Shown here: in pieces, positions 11,263 through 22,257 of the stretch
Numbering within the stretch: the stretch's first letter is position 1
How the letters are laid out: every line of letters begins with the position of its first letter
Source: Rhabditoides inermis
Lineage: Eukaryota > Nematoda > Chromadorea > Rhabditida > Rhabditidae
DNA length: 64,000 nt
Direction: 5' to 3'
NCBI GenBank assembly: GCA_963966185.1
Contig: CAWZYM010000159.1
Span: forward strand, 1 to 64,000
Notes under the pieces: model-generated
Told to the model about the DNA's origin: nothing
The model's database searches: none
What the model saw: the letters and a program-made list of their open reading frames with translations, nothing else
Position numbers and translations under genes: made by a program

Positions 11263-11407
11263 TCAGAGTTTATTAGCATACGTTAGCCTTGCTTGTCTCA
11301 TAGAGGCCTATTTTTTCCTGTGATTTGAATGTCTGGTGTGATAAAGGATACGGCAATGAGCGAAGGAATGATCGAGAGAGAGAGAGTCAGTGTGTCTCTG
11401 TGTCAGC

Positions 11408-11528
11408 ATGACAGACGGTCCGATGACCGAACCATACTGCAACCTCTCTCTACTCAAGTACGCTCCCGCTTTCGCCAGCCTTCCTGCTCCCTCCCATTGT
11501 TTATACCCCTCTCCTGTCCCTCTCCTCC

Positions 11529-11569
<41 letters not shown>

Positions 11570-13127
11570 GTTCTCTCTCTCCCCCTCTCCCCGGTCTCTC
11601 ACTTCCTTCCAGGGACCAGGCTGACCAGGAGGAGAACAAGCGTAGTGGCGGAGGGGGCGGGGATAAGGAGCTGTGCTGCTGCAAACACGGCCGCACTTGC
11701 GACATCATCCAGACGGTACGGTAGACTACAGTAGTCTGGGTGCACTGTTTCAGGGCCGCGAGCCCACCACCGCCGGCATCCGAAAGGAGCTCGAGAAGAT
11801 TCGCAGGAGTGAGTACGACTACTGTATTTTCAATCTGGGTTACTGTACTTTGAACTTTGAGACCCGCCCGATCCGAAGAACGGCAAGTACGTGTTCATGG
11901 ACGCTCTCAAGAAACTGCAGGGAAAAAAGGAGGATACGGTACCAGCAATGTGGTATACTGTAGCCTACCGTACTTTCAGTCGAACACGTCGTCGGTTCAG
12001 GAGCCCGACTGCGGCAAGACGTGGGCGGATGGAATTATTGAATGATTATCGATTAATTACAGTGACACTTCGAACGCGCAACTGCTGGCAGATCTCTCTA
12101 GGCAGCTGAACAATGCGCAGCTGAACCTCGGAGCCACGCAGGCCGCAGTCGCCGTCGAGAAGGCGGAGAAGTGAGTATCGATCGATTATCGATTGATATC
12201 GATTGATTACAGGAAGGAGAACCCGTACGTGCAGTTGCAGCTTCTGCGCGCCCCGACCCCGCAATGCTCGGCCAACTACGGTAGGGCTGACTGGCGACTG
12301 GGTATACGGTAGTTCGGTACTGCAGCGCCTCTGACGGACGACGCGACTCGGGAGCTGAAGCGAGGAGGGAGGGAGGAGAAGGAGAAGTCGCCGCCTCCTC
12401 CTCCTCCTCCGAGCAGCCAGCCGGAGAAGAAGGCGGAGAAGATGGAGAGACCGTCGAGGGAGAGGGTGGATGGACGGAAGGGGGCTGACAAGGACAGGGA
12501 ACAGGCCTCCGTCGCCGACAACTACTACGCAGGAGTGGTGCGGACCACGTCTCTTCTCCCTCTCTCTACCCCCCCCCCCTCTCTCCCCCCTCTCTCCCCC
12601 CTCTCTCCTTCTCCCTGATTCCACTATACGACACCGTAGAGCTCTTGCAGCTTCTGAGTGAGAAGGCGGAGGAGATGCTGGGTCAGGAGGGTCGCAAGCA
12701 CGGCATCCGCCTCTACCACTCCATGATCACCCCTGCCAGTGTGAGCGGCTCCCTCGGGGGTCACGATAAATAAGGGCGCCGCGTTACAGGACGGCAACGA
12801 CTTCCCCGAGCACATTCGCCTCAACCTCGTCTACTTTGACGGCAAGGGATTCCGGTGGGGCTTACTGTAGTTGGCGGTGGGGCACGCGATTGTTGCAGGC
12901 ACTACCGCATCAAGTCGCGTCAGACGCTTTCGCGCAACGGACGCGTGCGCTCGCAGATCAAGGTAAACAAACAAACAAACAAACAAGTATGATAGCAAGT
13001 AGTTTGCTGTTTGTAGGTGGACCAGGGCTCGCAGCCGTACTTCGCGAAGCTGGACCACTTGGTCGCTCACTACGTGGAGCTGATCGAATCCCACTCGCAC
13101 GACGCCACATTCGACGCGTTTCCATAG
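11408..13127 (+). CDS. Protein with C-terminal divergent SH2-like domain (339 residues), function unknown
   Basis: Twelve exons: 11408-11457, 11613-11715, 11754-11808, 11862-11938, 12001-12020, 12063-12170, 12213-12280, 12326-12534, 12651-12740, 12790-12854, 12899-12962, 13017-13127. All junctions keep frame. The N-terminal half has a Gly run, a CCCKHGRTC cluster, a helical stretch (LLADLSRQLNNAQLNLG), then a charged segment with seven prolines. The last about 115 residues fit an SH2 fold: YYAGLLSEKAEEML (as W-Y-x-G and the first helix), LVYFDGKGFRHYRI (central strands), and YFAKLDHLVAHYVE (second helix region). The FLVR-type phosphotyrosine-binding motif is replaced by IRLYHS, so binding may be altered. 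The donor of exon 8 could also be three bases later. No named family recognised. Confidence 0.65.
11530..11580. repeat. CT microsatellite in intron 1 of the SH2-like gene
   Basis: An uninterrupted CT run of about 40 bp inside a pyrimidine-rich stretch, just before the acceptor at 11612. It replaces a normal polypyrimidine tract. Confidence 0.85.
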
Positions 13128-13483
13128 AGAAGAGACGAGAGACAACCCTTACAATCCTTACACTTACACTAGCCATCAACGCGCAGGCATTTGAAACGAG
13201 TCGTGTTCTTACAATAGGAAGATAAGCATTTCGAATTTGCATGCGTTGTTGTCGTGTGTGTGAGTAAGAGAGGGGTCGTAGACGAAGACAGGAACAAGAT
13301 GGGTGTTGTTGTACTCGCGAGCACGTTCTACTCGGAATCCGGCTTGCTCGATCGGCTGATCGTCCAAAGCGGATGCGGTTGATCATGACTCTATTGCGAT
13401 TTCATTGACAGTAGCAGTAGCATGATTAACTTTTATACCCGAACAAAATAACTATTCAACTATGGTCAATGAAACTGGGATTT

Positions 13484-15447
13484 TCACAGTAGCGGTCCAT
13501 TATTGTCGATATCACATTTTCGGAACCACGTGACGACGTCTTTTTGCGTGTATTTCTCTTCCTTTTTCTCATGCAGATCCTTGCACAATTCGCAATATCC
13601 CGGTCCTCCAGCCATATTCGATTCGTACGTTTCCGTCCATTGGAAATACCTGCAAATAACAAAACGTATGAGTTGTGAACAGCGAACAGCGTATCTCACT
13701 CTGAGTAGGCAGTGTGGTTGTGCATGAGATAAATCACATGGTCATTGAATGCGGCAACCGATGGGAAATCATCGACGGCTGAAATGATCGGAATAGTTAG
13801 ATCTGTAAAACGAATGTGAAAGGTACCAATAAATATGTCTTGTGGCACATCTTGATAGTACTTCCTTTGTTGAACAATAGGCACAATGAGTTTCTTGAAC
13901 CGAAAGAACTTCTCCGTAATGTAGTCCTTGCAGAGATTATTCTCCAAGGCTACCACAAAATGGTGAGATTCTGAAAAAGGCTTTGGCTTTGGTAAGTCTA
14001 CTTTAAAAAAAAATAGTAAAGGAGAACTGACTGATAGCATCTTCTTCACACTCCGGCTTTGCCCGTGTGCAGTTTCCATTGGTGACGGAGGAAGGATGGC
14101 CCCAGGAAGAATAGAAAGAATTCCAACACTTGCCGTTCAGAGTGATCTGATAAGAAAATGATAAGTGAAAAAGTAATGGTAGAGGTAGCTCCTTTTTTCG
14201 CTGCAGATCGGAATCCTGCATGACCGTACCAATTTATCACCTTGATAGTGGTTTGCGAACATCGCTAATCACTACACTACAAGAAAATGAAAATTTTAAA
14301 TTTACAAAATATATGAACTCTTTCCGATAATAAAAAAGTTCATAAAATAAAATAAAATCTTACGTCGACATTTTGTAGTTTGGCTATCTCTCCGATCACT
14401 TTCTCTCTTTTGGACGGAGTTCCACAATGGGAGATTAGAGTGAGGACTCCTTTCGACTTGAGAGCCACCGCTGCTTCCACCTCACAAAACAATACATCAA
14501 TAATTCACACACGAAATCATTTCAATTACCTGCTCTCTTGAATATTTTGCGTCGGCAGGTGTATCTTCTGTGATTTTATTGATAGTATCATATGGCATCC
14601 AATATTCCGAGTCTTTACGATATGTCATAGATGATGTAAATACTTTCGGCACCTATAGAATGTTGATATATATTTTTAATAGTTTGTAAGAGTAATATTA
14701 CCGGTTTCGAGAAGAACTTGTAGAGAAAATACTTGCCTCCTTGGAACATTTCGGCAGGTGATTCCAAGGAAAGGAAAATAAACTGTTTACTGAAGTTATT
14801 CTCATTTTTAGAATAGCAAGCAAAGCATTCACTCACCTCTCATCAAAAGGTGGAAGCTCTTTTGGCAGAAAGTCCCTGGCGTGAAATAAAACCGCACTAG
14901 ATTCGTTGTAGAGACTAAGCATACTCATGCTAATCTTTCGACTTTCGAGCTTTCGACCCCACGCAATCACCTCTTATTAGTGGATATTCTACACTGATGT
15001 GGACACTCGAGCATGCCCATTCGCTCGAATTGTTTCTCGATTGGCCAGCGGAAGAATGGAGTCCACGCCAGAATCAGAGGCACGTCCTACAGCGCCATGT
15101 GTCATGCTCATCTCCAGTCAGACCTGACCTTGGTCCCTTCTGTGTCATCTGCTTCCGTGGACGACATGTCATCATCGGACTCGGCCACCTCTACTTGTGT
15201 CTGATATCCGGGAAGTGTGTTGTGCTTGAGAATGTATACCACTTGGAGTGCTACGGCCAGAAAGGCCAGTGTGTACATGACTGCCATCACTCGTCTGTGC
15301 TTCATCTGCCGACGCTGAGAGCCTGATTGGATCACTACGTCAATCACCCCATACTTCTCCGACCATTCTGAATCGGACCAATCTAGCTTACGAACCTTCC
15401 TCACTCGGCAACAGTCGCACTCGAGCCTCCGCGGATGCGCTCCCCAT
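13484..15447 (-). CDS. GT10 alpha-1,3-fucosyltransferase, copy 1 (430 residues)
   Basis: Golgi type II membrane glycosyltransferase that should transfer fucose from GDP-fucose to glycans. Exons, 5' to 3': 15447-15396, 15367-15129, 15086-14995, 14914-14837, 14789-14702, 14652-14530, 14480-14364, 14146-14032, 13970-13827, 13778-13700, 13649-13484. Order in the protein: short cytoplasmic tail, one membrane anchor (VMAVMYTLAFLAVALQVV), stem, LILAWTPFF, YRKDSEYWMPYDT, GVLTLISHCGTPSKRE, the GT10 donor-site motif LENNLCKDYITEKFF, then YFQWTETYE and the C-terminal YCELCKDLH. The inferred first intron (15368-15395) would be only 28 bp; without it there is no in-frame ATG for the anchor exon. Intron positions match copies 2 and 3, showing tandem duplication. 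Acceptor specificity is not predictable. Confidence 0.9.
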
Positions 15448-15477
15448 GGTCTGCAATTCAGAAACTACTATAGACTA

Positions 15478-15918
15478 TAGGGCATTCTCCCCGTTCATCG
15501 TACGGTATCATTTCTTCGAATGCTTACAAGATCATTAGAGACATCAATAGCTTGTTATCGGCCCGCGCGAGATCGACGGCGCCATCCGCGCGTTTTTTTA
15601 TGGAAATGAGGGTCATTTGCAAGTCAAATGAAGCAGAGATCTCCACTCCACTTTCTGGAGTTACTAACTCCTTTTGGAATGAAGCTTATGTGTATGAAAA
15701 GTGCTCAACGATCTCTAGTTTTAGATTTTCGAATTTGTTTTTGAATTAGAATTAGAGTATTAGAGTCCTAGTGCTCGATTTTTCGATTTCCCTCATTTCT
15801 ACCGTGTTTGAATTCAAAAACACATAATCGGGGCGAATTTGTATAACATTCTCGTCTGTCTGACTGTGGCTTTGCGAACCAGCGATATTGTCGTACGATG
15901 AAAGGGAGAATGGCGTAT
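15478..15918. mobile_element. MITE family H, copy 1 (about 440 bp, TA-flanked)
   Basis: It lies just upstream of fucosyltransferase copy 1. The ends are imperfect inverted repeats, GGGCATTCTCCCCGTTCATC on the left and the complement of GGGAGAATGGCGTA on the right, bounded by TA. A second copy with the same ends and the same internal order (TTATCGGCCCG, GAAATGAGGGTCA, CTCGATTTTTCGATTTCC, TCTCGTCTGTCTG) lies at about 59639-60108. No coding capacity. TA target duplication suggests a Tc1/mariner-type or related non-autonomous element. Confidence 0.75.
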
Positions 15919-16349
15919 ACAATGAATGCGTCATGTAAATGTAATGCTTATGCGAAACACGAATAGATGTGGAACAGCCGAGATCTGTGAAAGAAACACG
16001 TTTGAATATAAAAGTAGCGGATGCGCAATATTGGCTTCCAGTGAAATGTGGAATGGAGTCATGCGGGTTGCTGGGACAATGCGAGTCTGCGGGAGAACAA
16101 CAATGCCACGATTTCGATGCGAAAAATGAAGTAATACGACAGCTCACATCCACGCCAACTCTGTACCACGAATGTCCTATCAATGATCAAATCTAGACAC
16201 TTTCAAAGTGTGTTGGTAGCATCGCCTAGGAAAACGAAAAAAAACCAAGAACAGTCACAAACATATGTTTTGTCTCTCAGGTGCGCGTTGTCGCACAATG
16301 TTCCACATACACCAACAACAAGGAGTTTCCAAGATACGAATGAGATCGT

Positions 16350-18085
16350 TTATTGCACATTACATTGCTTGAACCACGATACCACATCTTTTTGTGCATG
16401 CTCTTTCTTGAAGTGGAGGTCTCTGCACAGGTCACAGTAGGCAGGATGGTTTGAGAGAGTCCTCTCGTAGTGCCGCGTCCAGTCAAAGTACCTGCAATTG
16501 ACCGGTTGGTTTACGTTTTTTGTTAACTTACTCGGCATAGGCAGTATGGTTCTCCATGAGATAGTTGAGGTGGCGTGTGAACTCGCGCATTGTAGGAAAA
16601 TCGTCCACAGCTGGAAAAAGGACAATTCATTTCAAATTCAATTCGTTTCACTCATTTCACCTATAAACACGTTCTGCGGCATATGTTGATAGTACTTCCT
16701 TTGTTGTACAATCGGCACGATGAGTTTCTTGAACCGAAAGAACTTCTCCGTAATGTAGTCATTGCACAGAGTGTTTTCCATGGCGAAAATGAAGTGGTGA
16801 GACTCTAAAACAGATCATGAAGACATGTATGTGTACATGAATATGTCCAACACACTCACTGATAGCCCGTGTCTCGCAGTCGTCATGCCTCGCGCAGTTG
16901 CCTTGTGTGACAGAAGGAGTCGCTCCCCAGTGACCAGAGAACCTCTTCATGCAAGAACCATATAGGGTGATCTGAAATATCATTCATGTATCCTCATCAC
17001 TATCAAAAAAAAAGATTACATTTAAAAGATTACATTAATATTGTTGAGGGTCATTTGTGCGAGAAGAGTCTCTCTGGTGGAAGATGTCCGACAATGGGAT
17101 ACCATCGCGAGAACGCCTTGTGACTTCTGCGAAATGGCAGAAGCGACCTGAAAATATGTTTCCCTGCGAATAAAATCAATATTCTAAAACACATAGATGA
17201 TAAACAGAAATTGAGATCAATGAGAGAGCCCCACCTCTTCCTCCGTATATCTCTCCTCATCTTTCGTCTCTTCTGTTATATTTCTCACAGTATCGTATGG
17301 TATCCAGTAGTCCGAGTCTCGACGATAGCTCATCATATCCGTGAAAATTCGTGGGAGCTGAAACATATGAAAATGTGTTTCCACTGTTTCTCCTCACCTT
17401 CACTTTCCCATTTGCTAGCATATACACTGGTGATTCCTTTGTGAATAGAATATGCTGTTTTCTGAAGAATAAACGATAATGCGTTGAATAGAAATGTATT
17501 ATAGTAGAAGAAATTACCTTCTATCGTATGTTGGCAAATCGGAAACTTTTATGTCTCTCGTATGAAAAATTATGGCACTCGCTTCATCGTATAAACTGAT
17601 AAAAATCAGTAGGTTAGAAACCACAAGTAATAAAAAGAACCTATGATCTTCTGACAATCTACACTTCCACGGACATTTAGAGAGATCCTGCCTCGCCCTC
17701 GCTAGTAGAGACCACTTGAAAAACGGTGTCCACGCTAGTATTAGAGGCTGAAACATTTACATAACAGTAATTTCACATAGTAGCTAACCTGTACCGATTC
17801 TTGAGCAAACTCTGTATTCATTGAAAATCTCCACGTCATTAACTGATAGAACACTACAATAACCAGTACACTGATGATTAGACATGTAAATGTGCGAGAG
17901 GTCGAAGTCTGTTGCATCGCAGTCGATCGCTCCAGAAGTGATTCTGAAGACAAAAAGACAAAAGATGACGTTTGCTTACTGCCGACGCGGAAAATGCGTT
18001 TTTTTTTGTTGAATCAGATAAAAAGAAACCACTTACTTCTGATGTTTACGAAAGAGTCTTCTTTCTCACCTTCATCGCTGTGCAT
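16350..18085 (-). CDS. GT10 alpha-1,3-fucosyltransferase, copy 2 (377 residues)
   Basis: Second gene of the tandem trio; same predicted Golgi enzyme activity. Eleven exons, 5' to 3': 18085-18070, 17943-17789, 17747-17641, 17595-17518, 17461-17398, 17357-17235, 17147-17034, 16971-16860, 16804-16661, 16610-16532, 16491-16350. The first exon codes only MHSDE plus one base. Then come a membrane anchor (TCLIISVLVIVVFYQL), LILAWTPFFKW, YRRDSDYWIPYDT, GVLAMVSHCRTSSTRE, the GT10 signature MENTLCNDYITEKFF and the terminal YCDLCRDLH. It is shorter than copies 1 and 3 because the stem is short. All frames close without a stop or frameshift, so the copy looks functional. Confidence 0.93.
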
Positions 18086-18257
18086 CTTGCGAAGTGGATT
18101 GAGTGAAGTGACTGCGTTCTATTCTAGACGAGCTTGTTTAGTTTTTCCTTCCTTCCAGGGAACCAATACGAAAGAGAACGGTAGCAGAACGTGAAAAGAG
18201 GAAGAGGGAGAGAGGGGCGGGACCGCTTATTGACTGCAATGAGTGCGTGAGAGAGAA

Positions 18258-18264
18258 AATAGAG

Positions 18265-18311
<47 letters not shown>

Positions 18312-18326
18312 GAGAGAGAGAGGGGG

Positions 18327-18375
<49 letters not shown>
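18258..18375. repeat. GA microsatellite between fucosyltransferase copies 2 and 3
   Basis: About 118 bp of GA/GGA repeat in the 616-bp gap between the start of copy 2 and the stop of copy 3. A CT tract of about 40 bp lies at 18635-18680 in the same gap. No gene is seen in the gap. Confidence 0.9.
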
Positions 18376-18377
<2 letters not shown>

Positions 18378-18701
18378 ACAGTGAAAGACGGATGAAACGT
18401 GCCCAATTTGGTCTGGGTTGCAGAATGAAAGAGGGAACATTCTGAACTTTTGAACCGATTTACCCCACACTACGTACACAGATCATTGAATTCGATGAGG
18501 TTATGATAATCCCGTTCAATCTGCAAACTCGCAATTCAATGAACACATTTATTATACGCATAATACGATCACAACAACACACGACCCGCATGGCAAATGA
18601 GGCAACAGTGAATTGCGTTCCCTCCCTCTTTCTCACTCTCTCACTCTCTCTCTCTCTCTCTCTCTCTCCCTCTCTCTTCTCCCCTCTCGACCTCGGCCCT
18701 C

Positions 18702-21133
18702 TCAAGGAGCGCACTGATTGTACCATCCGAGTACATCCGGGATGGCTGAATGGGTCGTTTTTGCGTGTAGATCTCTACACAATTGGCAGAATGGATCCGA
18801 TCCTCGCTCCTCCCTCTCGTACGTACGAGTCCATGAAAAATATCTAAACTTTCGTGTTATTGCAATAAAAGAAAAACTGATTCGAACTCACTTCTCATAA
18901 GCAGTTTGATTCCTTTCCAGGTAGTTGAGGTGGTCTGACAACTTCTCTATCGAGGAAAAATCGTCGACAGCTGAATACGGTATATTGTAGTTTTTTTTCC
19001 TTTCGTGTTCCTCTTACCTATGAAAAGTTTCTCTGGAAAGTGCTTGTAGTACTTTCTCTGGAGTACGATCGGGACTATGAGACGGCGGAAGCGAAAGAAC
19101 TTCTCTGTGATATAGTCCGTGCACAGAGTGTTCTCAAAGGCAAGCACGAAACGGTGCGACTCTGAAACACATTCAGTTGTATTCTTGTATTGGTTTTATT
19201 CTTGAAAAAAGAAAGAGATAGAGATATAGATAGAGAGAGAGAGAGTGAGAGAGAGAGAGCGAGAAAGAAAGAGAGAGAGAGTGAGAGAGAGAGCGAGAGA
19301 GAAAGAGAGAGAGAGAAAGAGAGAGAGAGGGAGACGCACGTATAGTGTGTCTCTCGCAATCTGCGTCGTTCTTGGGACAGCTTCCGATGGCTATTCTCTC
19401 CGGCCAATCCTTCCACTCCTCTCTATATGAAGACGAACATGTACCGTACAGCGAGATCTGAAAATATCTACATATCATGAATACATCAAGATAAAGGTAG
19501 AAATGGATGTTGTTGTTGTTGGTTTGTTGTACAAAGGACACCATTATTAAAAGATTCATTTTTTCATACATATTAATTCTTTGAAACTTATGCTTCAGAT
19601 AATTTTAAACGGCCCACTAGTTTTTTTTTTGTTCAATCGACAAGCGTTACGTACACAATTAGTAGTGGCATACTAATAAGTACTATCTACTTTCATACCA
19701 AAGTTTGAATATGAACCGACATTGATGTGCGCTGCCATGTGTAGTATAGTGTCCTCCCTTCTGGAAGGAGTGTGACAGTTGGAGATGAGAGCAAGAACTC
19801 CCTTCGACTTCTTCGAAACAGCAGCCGATACCTGATTTCGATTAAGCTTTCGAGTTCTTCCCGGTTCCATACCCGAACGCTAACCATCTTCTTTTCGAAT
19901 ATAATTATAACTTTCACTACGACACTCACTGCGGAAATGACATACAAACACACACCTCTTGTTGGGTAATCTTATTCTCCTCTCTGGTGGTGTCATCTAT
20001 CTCGTGTAGTCGACCATACGGCATCCAGTACGTCGAATCGCGACGGTACGTCATCGTCGAGTGAAAGTAGTCTGAGGGCAGCTAGAAGACGTCTCCATCT
20101 CCCTCCCTCTCTCTCCCTCTCTCTCCTCTCTCCCTCTCCCTCTCTCTCCCTCCCCTTCTCTCTCACCTTCATTATAGCATCTCCCACGTGTGCCGGTGAT
20201 TCTTGCAAGAAAAACACATGCTGCCGTCTGAATCTGAATATCAGATTATGAAATAAAATAACAACATACCAAAAGAGTCATAACTCAGCACAACTCACTT
20301 TGATTTCTTGACGGCCACCGGGACATGACTTGTATTGATGTCTCTGATATGAAACACCACCGCACCGGCAGTCGATAACGGCGAACTAAAATACTTTTAC
20401 CTTTATACTTATTAATAATTGCACTGTCATTTACCTCGCATTCGCCACATCACACTTCACATCACAGCTCGCTAATTGATTTCTGATCGAAGGCGTCATA
20501 TCTGCGCCAAAAACGGGAGTCCAGGCTAGAATAACAGGTAGCTGAAAGGTATGCATGTCACGTGTACGCGTGACGTCACCACCCACTTCGGAAGCACCAG
20601 TCTGATTCTAAAATGAGAACACACATACAAAGGGGAAACGAAACAAAAGCAGTGCAGCTGGGTGGGGATTATATCATTCCTAGAATAAACAGAAATGCCG
20701 ACGGTACTCACAAATAACAGTAAACAAGATTACCTTTTGAGGAACGGAAGACTTTGCGGTGTGAGTGATACTAAGGAGGTAGAAGACAAGAGCTAGGAGG
20801 AGAATGAGGAAAAGAGCCTTGCAGCGGCGGGTGCTGGAAATGGGCAGAATGAAGACGAGCACAAGCAGGTTACGAACCAGTAGCAGCAGCAGAATCTAGA
20901 AGGCAGGAAGGCCGTCTCCTGACGACGTCGCACCCTGTCATCGGGCTCCCCGTGCTCATAAGGAATCAGAGGGACTGCAACCGACCAAATAATAACTATT
21001 TCTCTTTCGTTCTCTCTGGCTCTACATTATACATCATAAACCGATGTATTCTCGACTTTCGAGACACTCTACGATGATGAATGAGATAACAAAACTCACT
21101 ATCGCTCTCCTCCTCGTTTCTCCTTCGCGACAT
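18702..21133 (-). CDS. GT10 alpha-1,3-fucosyltransferase, copy 3 (425 residues)
   Basis: Upstream-most of the three tandem genes. Twelve exons, 5' to 3': 21133-21100, 20974-20878, 20833-20734, 20607-20435, 20385-20299, 20233-20167, 20081-19956, 19831-19721, 19457-19340, 19161-19018, 18970-18892, 18843-18702. The start MSRRRNEEESD is followed by a Cys-rich CCCYC segment next to the membrane anchor (ALFLILLLALVFYLL), a plausible palmitoylation site. Then LILAWTPVFG, YRRDSTYWMPYGR, GVLALISNCHTPSRRE, the GT10 signature FENTLCTDYITEKFF, and FCQLCRDLH before the stop. The intron before the signature exon carries a GA microsatellite. One junction (AAT|GTCGG at 19721) is chosen to keep frame and shifts the usual INVD motif to INIS. 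Confidence 0.93.
19207..19333. repeat. GA microsatellite in an intron of fucosyltransferase copy 3
   Basis: About 125 bp of GA repeat with AAAG and AGCG interruptions lies between exons 9 and 10 of copy 3. It produces long spurious open frames rich in Ser-Leu or Arg-Glu. Confidence 0.9.
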
Positions 21134-22085
21134 CTGGAATAGATGGGTAGTGAGTAGTGAGTAGTGAGTGACAGGTGAGTAGTGAGTATACCTATACAGA
21201 CATAACCCGAGTCGCCGCGGCAACCCGAGACATACAATGTGGAAAATCGCGATACAATATGGTGGCAATGGTGGGGATAAAAATATCGTAGTCATGCCAA
21301 CGTAAACGTTAGTGAGTGTTGAATGCTCGAAGAAGACAAATGAAAGGGAAGATAGGAGGCATCGCTCATTCTCACTATTCACTTCACAGACGGGGAAACA
21401 CTCGGAAGCATTCCCACACATACACATTCCGATCGCATGAGTCGAATCACGGGAAGAATCATTGCACATCCACGAAGCAACACAATTCAAGTTGGAAGGC
21501 GTGTATCACTCACTATCAATAGGACAATAGGGAATCGATATCTCACTGTCACTGTTCGCTATACTTGTAGTGAAACGTGAAAACACGGGTGAGAGGACAG
21601 TGAGGGAGAGGGAGAGAGAGGAAGAGTGATAGAGAGGGAGAGGGAGAAAGAGGGAGAGAGAGGACGCTGAATACATTCGGATCATCCCTCCCATAAAATG
21701 CATGTTACTCGGATTCGCAGCGAATCAAACTGCGGAAACGCTAGGCGCTGTCGATACGCAAATAGTGAGCATGGACTGGACATTTTTCTCTGTTTCTCTT
21801 TTCTCTTTCCACTCGCTCTTTTTTCTCGCCTGGTACCAGCTACCCGACAACCAAGCAGCCTCTGCAAACAAAGCTTCCTATCACGTGTGAATCACCTCCC
21901 CCTACCAAAACGACAAAACACATTTAAAATGCATTATTTATTCATTATTCGAAGAGATCAGTGCTATTCAACGCAACGGAGGGAATAGAACAGAGTAAGA
22001 CCGAAGAAGCGCAAAATGCGGATACAAAGAGGGAATAGACTGTACATGGGTGAGACAGTTAGAACGTGGAACACATATGAAACCG

Positions 22086-22125
<40 letters not shown>

Positions 22126-22257
22126 AAGCGACAATCTACAAGTACAAACACCAGTCACCAACACTCACTCATACTATGCACAAGTGAACGGCTACAGAAC
22201 GGCAGTCAGCAAAGAGAGAGGTCAACGGGGCGGGGGCGGGGCTGTGGGAGGCGGGGC
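21134..22257. other. Intergenic region between fucosyltransferase copy 3 and the histone deacetylase gene
   Basis: Contains the promoter side of fucosyltransferase copy 3 and the 3' flank of the deacetylase gene. A GAGTAGT-type short repeat at 21150-21190, GA tracts at 21603-21662 and an uninterrupted GA run at about 22087-22122 are present. I see no supported coding region. Confidence 0.6.
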
